A stretch of DNA of 64,000 nucleotides, taken from Magicicada septendecula (lineage: Eukaryota; Arthropoda; Insecta; Hemiptera; Cicadidae). The DNA lies in assembly GCA_034769895.1 (NCBI GenBank), contig CM068372.1:432529958-432593957 (forward strand). The letters run 5' to 3'. Shown here in pieces: positions 36,571-47,126 of the stretch. The position numbers and the translations under genes were made by a program. The notes beneath the pieces were generated by a model that did no database searches, was not told the DNA's origin, and saw nothing but the letters and a program-made list of their open reading frames with translations. How positions within the stretch are numbered: position 1 is the stretch's first letter; every line of letters starts with the position of its first letter.

Positions 36571-36597
36571 TTTGATCGTTCTTCCCCGCGACCCTTC
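36571..36597 (+). repeat. Right terminal inverted repeat
   Basis: Perfect reverse complement of 34101-34127, followed by the AAGT duplication at 36598-36601. Confidence 0.92.
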
Positions 36598-36601
36598 AAG
36601 T

Positions 36602-38615
36602 GTCTTACCTAGGATAGGTTACCATCTCATGCGTTATATTAGAAAAAAAAAAAAATTTAGACAACAAAATTCAAGCGGCCATTCAGGCAGGCAACACAGA
36701 GGGTGAGTTCACGCGCGCGTGAGAGAGAGAGAAAGAGAGAGAGACAGTAGGGTGGGAGACAGACAGGCAGAGAAAAAGATCTCCTGTTCTGGAGAAAAAT
36801 GGATTCAAATATGAATATTTTCTGTAGTTATTTATTTCATTATCCAGATGTATATTTCCTTGACCCACTAAACCTTACTCACCGTTGAGAATCATCTATA
36901 ACACACAAGCAGATTTTGAAGCCAATTTAGACTTACGGCACACGGCCGTGGGAATGTGCTATGTATGCAAATAGGATGAATTTAGAGAAAATTTAGCGTT
37001 ACGAAACAATTAATGCGGTTTGTACAATAGTGACAATCATCACGGCCTTACTTTGGTGTCGCTAGTCTCGCAACTGAAGCCAACGTTCGCTTTGCTGAAC
37101 ATGAAGCGAGATGCCGACGACATACGCGTATGAGTGCTGCCTTTGTATTATTTCAAATTCGAAACAAGCCTTTCTTGTCAGGATTCTAAAACACGGAGCA
37201 TACACGCAAGGCGCTTTGGTTGAAAGACCTACATGTATCATGAGAAGCCTTTAGCCACTCCGACCTATCCATAATTTTTGTTGTAGCATTTGCTTCGTTA
37301 ATACATATTTTGGTTTTTACACAACCCTACAGTTTTATTGTACCTCCTATGCTAACACAGTAAATTATTCATCCTTAATTTAATTAAAATTGTTTTTTTT
37401 TATTTATTCTGAGATATGTATTCTATTGTATCGTATTTTGCGTGTTAAGATTATTTTCTATTTTGTTTCAACTGTATAATCCAAAATGAGACATCATTAA
37501 TGTTCAAGTAAGCAACAGCTACGTTATGTAACACATTGCAGGCTCTCCTATAAAGTCGATGACTTTCTGATATAAAAGTTAAAACCTATTCGATATAGTG
37601 TAGCACTCGGAAGGATTAACAAAAAGAAGAGTAAAAACACTCGTATATCAGAAACTGGAATTATTTGTAAGGTTTCTAAACTGTACTTTTTAATTTGAAC
37701 GTTTTAAACAACTAAAAACTGTATAATAGAAAAACTATGTTTTGATTACATACGATTATGATAATGATTCAAAAATTTCAATCACGAAATTAGAAAATCT
37801 TATTACAACGTAGAGCAGTTATTATTTCACTGTGTGATTTCATTATTTCTATATGTTGCAGCAATAATGTCTCACCTGTGAAGACATAACATGATCCTTG
37901 ATGAACTTGAAACAAAGAAAAGTATATTTGCAATGTTTGAATATATTTATAAAACGTAAATAGCTTTCAAATGCTTTCAAAATTACGTTTACAAACATTT
38001 TGCAAATTTCAAAGATTTACTGATCGATGCGTACTTTGTGGGTATCGAGTGTCCTACTAGCTTCTACTAATATAATACTACGGTACAGTGGTATAATGGT
38101 AGTTTTTCAGCCTACAATTTTAAAATCAACTGCTTTATAACATTATAAAATATGTTCCCACGTCTACTATGAGGAACACAAGAAGTTGCCACTATGATAA
38201 TATGCTGTTTAAAAATGTCAAGGACAGTTTGAAGAAAGATACTAACGGCTAAACTTTAACAACAGCAGAATTTATTGATAATTTCAACGGTTGTAGATAT
38301 TTAGGCTAATCATAGTAGCTATAATAATTTAGTACTGATATAAGAATGGTTTTCTGCGCTGACGAACTTTCCGTGAATCTATAAACTAAATGTATAATAT
38401 ATACATCAAACGCTGCACACGTATTATAAACTATATATGTATGATACTATGTATAGAAATGTAAATAATCTAAATTATATATATGCATATACAACTATAT
38501 TGTAAACTATATCAAAATAGGATAATATAATTTATCTTAGCGAAACGGTGTTGTATTAGAAAGAAAATAAAGAAAAAGAATATAATAATTATTATATATA
38601 CATATATGCGTATTC
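36602..38615. other. AT-rich non-coding stretch
   Basis: No gene recognised. Short GA-rich and CG alternations near 36710-36750 open a spurious frame on the minus strand. Confidence 0.5.
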
Positions 38616-38633
38616 GTGTGTGTGTGTGTGTGT

Positions 38634-38687
<54 letters not shown>
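38616..38687. repeat. (TG)n microsatellite, about 72 bp
   Basis: TG run with one GAGTG interruption near 38638. Confidence 0.95.
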
Positions 38688-38689
<2 letters not shown>

Positions 38690-38988
38690 GCAGGGCACTC
38701 AAAAATATAAGTATGAACTGTATACAAGTACATCAAGCACGGACACACATAAGCAATTAATATAATAATTTAAGCTACATTCAGAGAACAGAGAACTGAG
38801 CGCACTTTCGGGAACTGGTTGTATCGGCTTCACCTGTGCTTGAGAACAGCTGTCAAAGATACTAATGAATGCCAATGACGAAAGTCGCCACAGAATTTAG
38901 TTTTCAAAAAATAGCATTAAATTGTCCATTAAAAACGCCGAAATTAAGAATATTTTCAACAGTACAGCGAGCGCGCAAACTTTCGGGT

Positions 38989-38990
<2 letters not shown>

Positions 38991-39077
<87 letters not shown>
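38991..39077. repeat. Compound (GT)n(GA)n microsatellite
   Basis: A GT run of about 57 bases with one GC interruption passes directly into a GA run of about 30 bases. Confidence 0.95.
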
Positions 39078-39082
<5 letters not shown>

Positions 39083-39882
39083 CATATCGTATAATCATCA
39101 AACAAGGAAAACAAAATATGAAGGGTTTTTGGTCACCATTATGTTATGAATTTATGCCCGTACAACTGAATTGTACCCTCTGACGTACATACCTGTGTGT
39201 TATACAAAATGCATAAAGAAGGTTTTTTACAAAAACAATCATAGTGGACTATGACCAAAATCAGAGTTTATTTGCAGTCTTTCCTGCACTCTAGCGTTGA
39301 TCTAAATAACTAACACTTGTGACAATAACTGTCGTAGCCAGAAAATAAAAACCATTTCAAATAATACCAGTTTTAAGCCCATCAAATCTTTAAAAAAAAA
39401 ACCATTCTCCAGGGTTTTGTTATACTTTTAGTGTTGGTAGTATTGTATTTTTGGCTCTTATTTTTTAGTACTTTAAACGAAACTGTTTTCAGTGTCATCT
39501 GTTGATAGGGCTTGTAGTATTATTAAGAAGAAGAAGGAAATTGAGGAAGCAAACTGTTACAAAAGAAAAGAAAATTGAAACTGACAAACATTCCAACCAT
39601 AAAGGAAAAGTAGTACAACAAAGAAAAAACTGGATCTGATTGCATGTAAGCATGATCCAAACTTAACCTAAAATTTTATAATACGTATTTATTCCCAACA
39701 TACTATTTTTTCATTTTGTGACTTCCAGTGTCTCAAGTAAACACTCAGAAAAAATCAAATAAACATTTCATTTTATTTACGAATTATTAAAAAGCTTAAA
39801 TTTTTGCTATTAAAACAATGTACATATAGACAATGATATTTTTGTATTATAGACTAGTGCACGTTAACACGCCCCTAATAAT
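39078..39882. other. AT-rich non-coding stretch
   Basis: Nothing recognisable apart from an AAG-rich stretch near 39525-39580. Confidence 0.5.
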
Positions 39883-40204
39883 TTGTATAAGACGAGATTT
39901 CCGGGCTGTTTGGCCGCGTTCTATGGTTTAATGACAAACCAAACGTTTCAACAGCTCCAATGGCTGCCACCATCAGTGGAATTTAAAGAAATCCTGAACG
40001 TAGTTTGTTCACGTCAGGTCCACATTACTCTGGTAAAGGCCTGACCACCTAACCACAGTACCACAGTACTGTGGGCCTGATGTGAACACCCTACGTTCAG
40101 GATGTCTTTAAATTCCACTGACGATGGCAGCCATTGGAGCTGTTGAAACGTTTGGCTTGTCACTAAACCACGGCCAAACAGCCCGGAAAACTCGTCTTAT
40201 ACAA
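39883..40204. mobile_element. Foldback element with hammerhead-like core
   Basis: Left arm about 39883-40024 and right arm about 40070-40204 are inverted copies with scattered mismatches around a ~45-base centre. The outer ends are TTGTATAAGACGAG and its complement. The right arm on the plus strand holds CCA, CTGACGA (40118-40124), a GGCAGC/GCTGTT helix, GAAA, the palindrome ACGT, T and TGG (to about 40155). CCA and TGG could pair as helix I. The outer part, with ACCACGGCCAAACAGCCCGG, resembles that of the neighbour at 40453. Confidence 0.8.
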
Positions 40205-40452
40205 CTGACACCGGCCGTGAAAGCCTTAGGACAATTTCAAGTTCCCTAATGATATTTGTATGTTTGCAAACTTTCTGCCATCTTGTTCACTTTCCAGGTT
40301 TATATTTACGCTAAATATGCATGCGACCTATTGAAACTTAGCAGATCGTCACTATTGTAAAACACGGTAAAATATTGTTCTTTTTGCCACTGTTGCTGAT
40401 GGAAACATTTGAAATGTTTTGTAACTTGTTCAAACAAAACTTATTCTGGACT

Positions 40453-42086
40453 GTTACTAAAATTACTGCTTGCCGGGCTGCAAGACCGTGGCCCAAAGTT
40501 GTTCATTGCAGACGTTTTACCCGTGCCTTTACCGGCCATCTTCAGCGCTAAAATGGATACACATGCTGACACAGATATCACAGTCAGTGACCACAGTCTG
40601 TGTAGCCTTTTTTTAGCACTGAAGATGGCCGTCGAAGGCAGCTGAAACGTCTGCAATGGACAGCTTTGGACCACGGTCTTACAGCCCGGCAATCACAGCA
40701 CGGTCTTACAGCCCGGCAATCACAGCACGGTCTTAGAGCCCGTCAAGCACAGCACGGTCTTACAGCCCGGCAATCACAGCACGGTCTTACAGCCCGGCAA
40801 TCACAGCACGGTCTTACAGCCCGGCAATCACAGCACGGTCCTACAGCCCGGCAATCACAGCACGGTCTTACAGCCCGGCAATCACAGCACGGTCTTACAG
40901 CCCGGCAATCACAGCACGGTCTTACAGCCCGGCAATCACAGCACGGTCTTACAGCCCGGCAATCACAGCACGGTCTTACAGCCCGGCAATCACAGCACGG
41001 TCTTACAGCCCGGCAATCACAGCACGGTCTTACAGCCCGGCAATCACAGCACGATCTTACAGCCCGGCAATCACAGCACGTTCTTACAGCCCGGCAATCT
41101 CAGCACGGTCTTACAGCCCGGCAATCACAGCACGGTCTTACAGCCCGGCAAACACAGCACGGTCTTACAGCCCGGCAATCACAGCACGGTCTTACAGCCC
41201 GGCAATCACAGCACGGTCTTACAGCCCGGCAATCACAGCACGGTCTTACAGCCCGGCAATCACAGCACGGTCTTACAACCCGGCAATCACAGCACGGTCT
41301 TACAGCCCGGCAATCACAGCACTGTCTTACAACCCGGCAATCACAGCACGGTCTTACAGCCCGGCAAACACAGCACGGTCTTACAGCCCGGCAATCACAG
41401 CACGGTCTTACAGCCCGGCAATCACAGCACGGTCTTACAGCCCGGCAATCACAGCACGGTCTTACAGCCCGGCAATCACAGCACGGTCTTACAGCCCGGC
41501 AATCACAGCACGGTCTTACAGCCCGGCAATCACAGCACGGTCTTACAGCCCGGCAATCACAGCACGGTCTTACAGCCCGGCAATCACAGCACTGTCTTAC
41601 AGCCCGGCAATCACAGCACTGTCTTACAGCCCGGCAATCACAGCACGGTCTTACAGCCCGGCAATCACAGCACGGTCTTACAGCCCGGCAATCACAGCAC
41701 GGTCTTACAGCCCGGCAATCACAGCACGGTCTTACAGCCCGGCAATCACAGCACTGTCTTACAGCCCGGCAAACACAGCACGGTCTTACAGCCCGGCAAT
41801 CACAGCACGGTCTTACAGCCCGGCAATCACAGCACGGTCTTACAGCCCGGCAATCACAGCACGGTCTTACATCCCGGCAATCACAGCACGGTCTTACAGC
41901 CCGGCAATCACAGCACTGTCTTACAGCCCGGCAAACACAGCACGGTCTTACAGCCCGGCAATCACAGCACGGTCTTACAGCCCGGCAATCACAGCACGGT
42001 CTTACAGCCCGGCAATCACAGCACGGTCTTACAGCCCGGCAATCACAGCACGGTCTTACAGCCCGGCAAGCAGTAATTTTAATAAC
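40453..42086. mobile_element. Foldback element whose right arm contains an expanded minisatellite
   Basis: The left arm, about 40453-40548, starts with GTTACTAAAATTACTGCTTG. Read in reverse complement it gives CCACGGTCTTGCAGCCCGGCAAGCAGTAATTTTAGTAAC in pieces. The right arm begins about 40606 with AGCACTGAAGATGGCC and includes GGACCACGGTCTTACAGCCCGG at about 40668-40689; its end, GGCAAGCAGTAATTTT plus AATAAC, is at 42065-42086. Everything between is extra copies of the 27-base stretch. The central loop (about 40549-40605) is short. The right arm also holds CTGAAGA...GAAACGTC (40619-40651), a hammerhead-like core in which GCA before and TGC after could pair. Confidence 0.8.
40672..42073. repeat. 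27-bp minisatellite, about 52 copies
   Basis: The unit reads CACGGTCTTACAGCCCGGCA plus ATCACAG. Most copies are identical. Recurrent single-base variants are CACTGTC, GCAAACA and ACAACCC, and some variant pairs recur about six units (162 bp) apart, showing block duplication. Because 27 is a multiple of three and the unit has few stop codons, frames stay open on both strands (547 codons on plus, 338 on minus). Neither is likely to be a gene. Confidence 0.97.
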
Positions 42087-43094
42087 ATCGACGCCGGGCG
42101 GGAAAGCCTCAGACAAAAATGTATTCCAGATGTGTTCAGTTCATTTGAAACAAAGGAGGGATAAGGTTCTCATCTTGCTCTTTTGTATAAGCAGTCAACA
42201 TCTGTGCGACGCAGGCTGCAAAAACGTGTTCAAAAATTATGTGAAGATAGCAGCTGTTCTAAAGACCTTGCAAGTAACTGTGCTAAATTTCAAACAAACT
42301 TCGAATTGACATTACCGGAGTCGAGGTATGTCTAAGAATTTTGTAGCCTTCATGGGATTACTACTCAAGGTGGCGTCCGGAATATTCAAAAACTTTTATG
42401 CAGATCGGTTTATAAAACTTTCAGCTTTATCTAAAGATATCTGTGTAAGTCACAGTAATAAAACTACAAAAAATGTCTATCGAGACATTTATTCTTGGTA
42501 TCTAAGCAAATAAAATCTTTACAAGCTCGCTCACTACATTATTCATATAGATTGAATCCCAGTAGTAAGTGCCTCTATGAAAACAATGTCAGTTTCTAAA
42601 TAAATAAATTCTTCTTATTTGACCACTGGATAAATATTCCAGATCTTCCATATTATAACACATTTTATGGAACATATAACCTACACTTCTGCATACCACG
42701 TACTGAGATATGTGAGATTTTTACATACAAAGTGCAAGAAATTATAACGTAAAAGGTAATTTAGAAACCGAAAGCGATTTGCACTTTAGGAAAGCGGAAA
42801 AAAGTTCTGTGAAATTAACAATAAATATAAAATAAAGTCTCAAGAAAGAAATGAGACGATGCTGTTATTTAATTTCATGCAGAATCTTCCTCTTGCTCAT
42901 AATAATATTGGTGGTGCGTTTTATGTTCATTAGCTCTGGTATTTCGTATTTGGATTACACAACGTTTAGAAATAATAAGGTTGTTATGATTACTTATGAT
43001 GAAATGACTTTAAATATTAAATAACCTGTTGCAACAGTGATTCTTACAGTCCCATTACACAACATCCTGAACAAATAACTAGTTGGTTCTGTTT
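42087..43094. other. Non-coding stretch
   Basis: The tail of the long plus-strand frame ends at 42309 and a 61-codon frame follows, with no recognisable product. AT-rich. Confidence 0.5.
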
Positions 43095-43098
43095 ATAT

Positions 43099-43623
43099 TG
43101 TTACAACGGTCTACCGATCGTCGTATGGTACAGTGGAAAGCAAAATACAAGACACCAATTAAGTCACTAATCACCAGCTTTGATTATCACAATTAAACAG
43201 TTTGTAATCTACAAGACAGTCCCTTACAACAAGTCGAATAAAAATTGTTCACACGCAATAATAATGTCAACTAATAGTCTCGTACAATTATAAAAACACA
43301 TAACACTTCGCCACAATACTTCAAACCTCACTGGAATAAATCGCCACTTAAACTCAACTGAGTAATCGCCGACGTAAGGCTGACTCTAAGCAGCAGCTGT
43401 CGCTGTTTAAATAGGTAGCAGAAGTGTTCCAGAATAATCCATATTACGCGACAACAATACACTAGAGTGTAATTGCTTGCGGCCTTGAACCAGCGCGCGC
43501 TCTGACCGGTGAGTCTGCAACAATCTTGTTAACGCCTGTTAAGAATCACTTATGCACACAACATTACATCTGGTTTCACTAGAATAGCCGAGATACACGT
43601 AGAATGTCTGTAACGGCGTAGCA
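43099..43623. repeat. Solo LTR, Gypsy-type, flanked by ATAT
   Basis: It starts TGTTACAACGGTCTACCGATC and shares its first ~200 bases with the LTR at 24978. It ends near CTGTAACGGCGTAGCA. ATAT lies directly before (43095-43098) and after (43624-43627). No internal region accompanies it, so it is a product of LTR-LTR recombination. Confidence 0.85.
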
Positions 43624-43741
43624 ATATACTGGATGAACTTCAGAAGAGACGGTAAATATTACTGGGGGAAGAATCTGTAATTATACAAAGTTCTATATAA
43701 TACTTTATTTTATTGTTGTATTCGAGGATTAGTGGTCTCAA

Positions 43742-43920
43742 ATATTTCTACTAGTAATTTTGAACAAACCACTATGTTGTCTTTGGTATTGACGTGCGCT
43801 TTCGGCAGTCAAGCCATCTTCAGTTCATTTACCAACGACCTAAAGATGGCTTGACTGCCGAAAGTGCTCGTCAGTACCAAAGACAACATAGTGGTTTGTA
43901 CAAAATTACTAGTAGAAATA
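43742..43920. mobile_element. Short foldback element with hammerhead-like core
   Basis: Arms 43742-43822 and 43840-43920 are inverted copies with few mismatches around a 17-base loop. The right arm holds GAC, CTAAAGA (43840-43846), GGC/GCC helix, GAAA, AGTGCT overlapping, C and GTC (to about 43872). The left arm read on the minus strand keeps the expected CTGAAGA. GAC and GTC could pair as helix I. Confidence 0.82.
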
Positions 43921-44678
43921 GTTGTATACAATAGTTGTACAGCGCAAAGTAAAATAATCGATGAATCCTAATCACGCTATGGTTTTATTAATCTTTGCGT
44001 GTATGAAAGGTATTAAGTGTGCACAATTAGAACTACCGTTACGGCAGTAAATATTGCGTCATTGTTTCTCATATCTGCTAATGTCTTTCTGACATGACGA
44101 GCTGTAATCATAAAGTTTTAGCGTTAGGCGTGAAATCTGAAGAAATAACAATTAATTGTGCTGTTGAATTATGAATTCACTTTTTTACGAATTACTAAAT
44201 GATTTTAGGTCAACTACCTAACGGGGCCGGTAGCAAGTGAAATTGTACAGGTGCCAATTCAATTCAATTCGTTTCAAGTTACAGTCTGTTTTTAATTCCA
44301 TTTGGCTATTCCCAAGTTAACGGTCGACCTAAATTATATTGTTTTCGTTATTTGACATCCTATCTGATCTACATGGGCGGCTGAATGGTTAGATTAATAT
44401 CTTAACACACGATAATTACTTAGAACTGTTTATTGATTATGTGTGTGCGTGTAAACACACGCCAATCGAAATAAAACAAATAATGCTGATAACTAAATAA
44501 TTGTTTGTGCGTGTTTTTCTGTCTGTCTGTCCAAGCACAACATATATGTTAATCACTATCTACGGGTTTGACCATAGCCGACGTTTCTACCCACAGCTCA
44601 GTACAAATATGCTTTAATATCGACAATTTAATTAATATCCGCAGAAGAAATGTTGGTTTACGGTAGGAACTGAACTTT
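43921..44678. other. Non-coding stretch
   Basis: No gene or clear repeat seen. Confidence 0.5.
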
Positions 44679-44837
44679 ATGAATATACTCGACAGGATCG
44701 CCCAATATCGGCTAAAACTGTTGGAACAACTTAACCGAATGGATGACTACCGCAACCCCAAACAATTATTGAATTGTAAGCCGACAGGACGGAGAGATGT
44801 GGGACGTCCGAAGAAGGGTTGGAGTGACCAGCTCTAG
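44679..44837 (+). pseudogene. C-terminal tail of a non-LTR retrotransposon polymerase
   Basis: 52 codons from an internal Met to a stop: DRIAQYRLKLLEQLNRMDDYRNP, then LLNCKPTGRRDVGRPKKGWSDQL. The pattern (I..YR..W..H..RM, then GRR.VGRP..RW.D) is the very common C-terminus of insect non-LTR polymerases. The Trp of the first block is Leu and the His of the second is Gln. No reverse-transcriptase domain remains upstream. It is a short relic. Confidence 0.8.
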
Positions 44838-46638
44838 TCTGTCTGCTTGAGACCGGAACAAACCATTTTTGGTTTAATCATGCTGAAGTTGGTAAAGATA
44901 AAAGTTTTCGAATATAAAATATTACTGGTAATAGTATTAATGACAACAATGATTATACTATTGTTGCCACACGTCTTGTATCTATGCTCGTCGCAAATAC
45001 AACAATGGGCGTATACTATGAGTGATAGTACTAGGCATACTTTCATGGGTAATAGTTTTATACAGTTACATACGGCAGGCATTTTCTTCGTATTCGTTTC
45101 TTTATAAAATTGTTTTCATCTAGCTCGGATGTACGTAAACTCCGCATGAAGCATTGGCATCCTACTGTAATCAGAAGTCAAGTTGTCTTTTTTCAGAAAT
45201 GCAAGTATTAAAGTTTTCTTTCTTTTCTATGTTTTAATTTCAGTGTACACAAAACTGAATTTGCCTTAATAAATTTTTAAATTACACACTTTGTTACATA
45301 AATAACAAAAATTATACATTACTGTTTTTTACATTGTACGTTTACTGCAGGCACTTAATTGAAATTATATATAAAAAATTCCTTTGTAAGTGACTCGTTG
45401 ACTTTCCTGCAGGTCTCCCGAGCAATATCTTCAAATAAATACAATGCAAGTAGGTTTGTTTTCACTTGAGGCACGTTTCACAGAAATAATTTCTGTGAAA
45501 ATTTATTTCAAGCTATTAGACTTTGCTAAGTGGCGGTGTACAAATTCTGCAATGGTTGATTATTTTAAATATTAAAAAAAAAATCACACATACACGCGCG
45601 CGCGCGCGAAGTTTCTAGAAAGGCAGCAACTCATTTACAATGCTAGGCGATTAGCGTAGTTAAGTAATTCATCTTTTACCAGGAACAAGATTGTAACATC
45701 GGCGAGTCAAGTGGTTCCACAGACATATTGTTAAGTCTGTATCCTCGACTCAGCAAAAAATTTATTAGTATTACTGTTGTCGCGAATCTAGCCGAATTCT
45801 GTTGTAGTGATGCAGGCTACGCACAGGAGGGGCAAGAGGTACTCCCCCCCCCCCCAATTGCTTTACAAATAAAACAAATTCGGAAAAATTAAAAGATTCG
45901 GAAAGACAGTGAAAAAATGATGTGTTATTAAAAAAAATTTATACACTACTACAAAAGTACATGTAAGAGCGATTTCAGTCTAGACAGAGGCGTATAGACT
46001 GTTCTGCTGAGAGTATTCCATATCCCCAGGTATAGTCGTATCCCCACTGTAATCGCCCTGCGTACGCCTATGGTGATAGTATCATGTAGTGTTGACTGTC
46101 AATAAAAACTATCGACACAATGCTATTGCAAACAGTTCATGACGTTAGTATACGAGTAAGTGTGTGCACTAAGTTACTACTTTGAAAACATTGAAACGTA
46201 AACGATTTTATAATATCGGTTAGAAAAATTAGCTCTTGAACCAGGCAAGCTGTTAACACTTATATGATCACGTGTTTTGTTGTCTACAATAAGGTATTCA
46301 ACCTTACCAGTCGGAATGCATTATGGCAAGTAATTTATTTACTGACATCTGGGAGATCTGGGTCGATCTGGTAATCGAATAAGAAGATATACGGAATGAT
46401 ATAACAAAGTAGCACCAGAAAACTTTATCAGTATACTCATGTATATAGAGGTGAATTTGTCTCTCACGGAAATTATTTTATAGACGTCACACACAATACA
46501 AAATTGTCTAATAACTTGTGGAATACTCATTGAGAAAGTGCATTACAGACATTTACGGAGGATGCTTATAATCCGACGATATTTTTAGTAAAAAATTAAG
46601 GTGAAAATACTCTTGTGTAGACTAATGAGATAAACGCA
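44838..46638. other. AT-rich non-coding stretch
   Basis: No gene seen. A CG dinucleotide run is at about 45594-45608 and a C(12) run near 45843-45855. Confidence 0.5.
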
Positions 46639-46666
46639 CAGAGAGAGAGAGAGGGAGAGAGAGAGA

Positions 46667-46724
<58 letters not shown>

Positions 46725-46753
46725 AGAGAGCGAAAGAGACAGAGAGAGAGAGA
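46639..46753. repeat. (GA)n microsatellite, about 115 bp
   Basis: GA run with a few GGGA, AGA and GCGAAAG interruptions. It opens spurious Leu-Ser frames on the minus strand. Confidence 0.95.
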
Positions 46754-46838
46754 TAGGCGGAAAGAGGGCACACTAACAGAAACAGCGTGAAAGGCTTGAG
46801 ATGCCACAAAGGGGGAGAAAATAGTATTATTATAAATG

Positions 46839-47116
46839 TGAAGACGGCGGCTCAGTAGGCCAGGTGGGTATGGCACCTGGCTACTAATCTAGAGGTCCCG
46901 GGTTCGATTCCTGGGCCCGCACCATAAAATCAAGGTGCGTTTTTCAGCTCCCAGGTCGACTCAGCCTGTTGAAAATGAGTACCTGGGATAACATCCTGGG
47001 GATAATAATGGGCGGCTGAAGCGTAGTTCTGGCCACACTGCCTTCCTTGTATGCCGTACGGCAGCCTACCCTGCCTTCTCCTAAGCTACGTCGGTGGTAC
47101 ACATGGGAGCCATTAT
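46839..47116 (+). mobile_element. tRNA-derived SINE
   Basis: 278 bp flanked by a perfect 10-bp duplication ATTATAAATG (46829-46838 and 47117-47126). The 5' head looks like a tRNA: a GGCTCAGTAGGCC box-A-like segment, TGGGTATGGC, and GGTTCGATTCC, a perfect RNA polymerase III box B, at about 46910-46920, ending GCCCGCACC. The body that follows (CCCAGGTCGACTCAGCCTG, GAGTACCTGGGATAACATCC) is unrelated to tRNA. There is no poly(A) tail. SINEs of this design are copied by the machinery of a partner non-LTR element. Confidence 0.88.
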
Positions 47117-47126
47117 ATTATAAATG

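Larger units (their letters stand above)
34101..36597 (+). mobile_element. 2.5-kb DNA transposon with DUF7869/Sola-like transposase
   Basis: The element is 2497 bp long, ends in 27-bp perfect inverted repeats (34101-34127 and 36571-36597, starting GAAGGGTCGCGGGGAAGAAC), and is flanked by a 4-bp AAGT duplication. Subterminal copies of the AACGATCAnAGTCC part of the repeat lie at about 34265-34281 and 36362-36372, with weaker ones near 34305; these are likely transposase-binding sites. Between them is a two-part gene on the plus strand (34461-36354). Its protein does not belong to mariner, hAT, piggyBac or P families. The CDSCAGQNKN motif and a 4-bp duplication point toward the Sola superfamily or the DUF7869 group. 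The perfect ends and single frameshift indicate recent activity. Confidence 0.85.

Noticed and set aside
40672-42073. CRISPR-like array (repeat plus spacer)
   Set aside because: The units follow each other without unique spacers and the sequence is eukaryotic.
40666-42309. A 547-codon open frame with GLTARQSQH repeats and a 338-codon antisense frame
   Set aside because: Both run through the 27-bp minisatellite, whose unit length is a multiple of three. The flanks give no domain, and the array lies inside a foldback element arm.
46585-46876. Leu-Ser-rich open frames
   Set aside because: They are translations of the GA microsatellite on the opposite strand.
46860-46925. Functional tRNA gene
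   Set aside because: Box A and box B are good, but the acceptor and anticodon stems do not pair well, and the 278-bp unit with target duplications fits a SINE.
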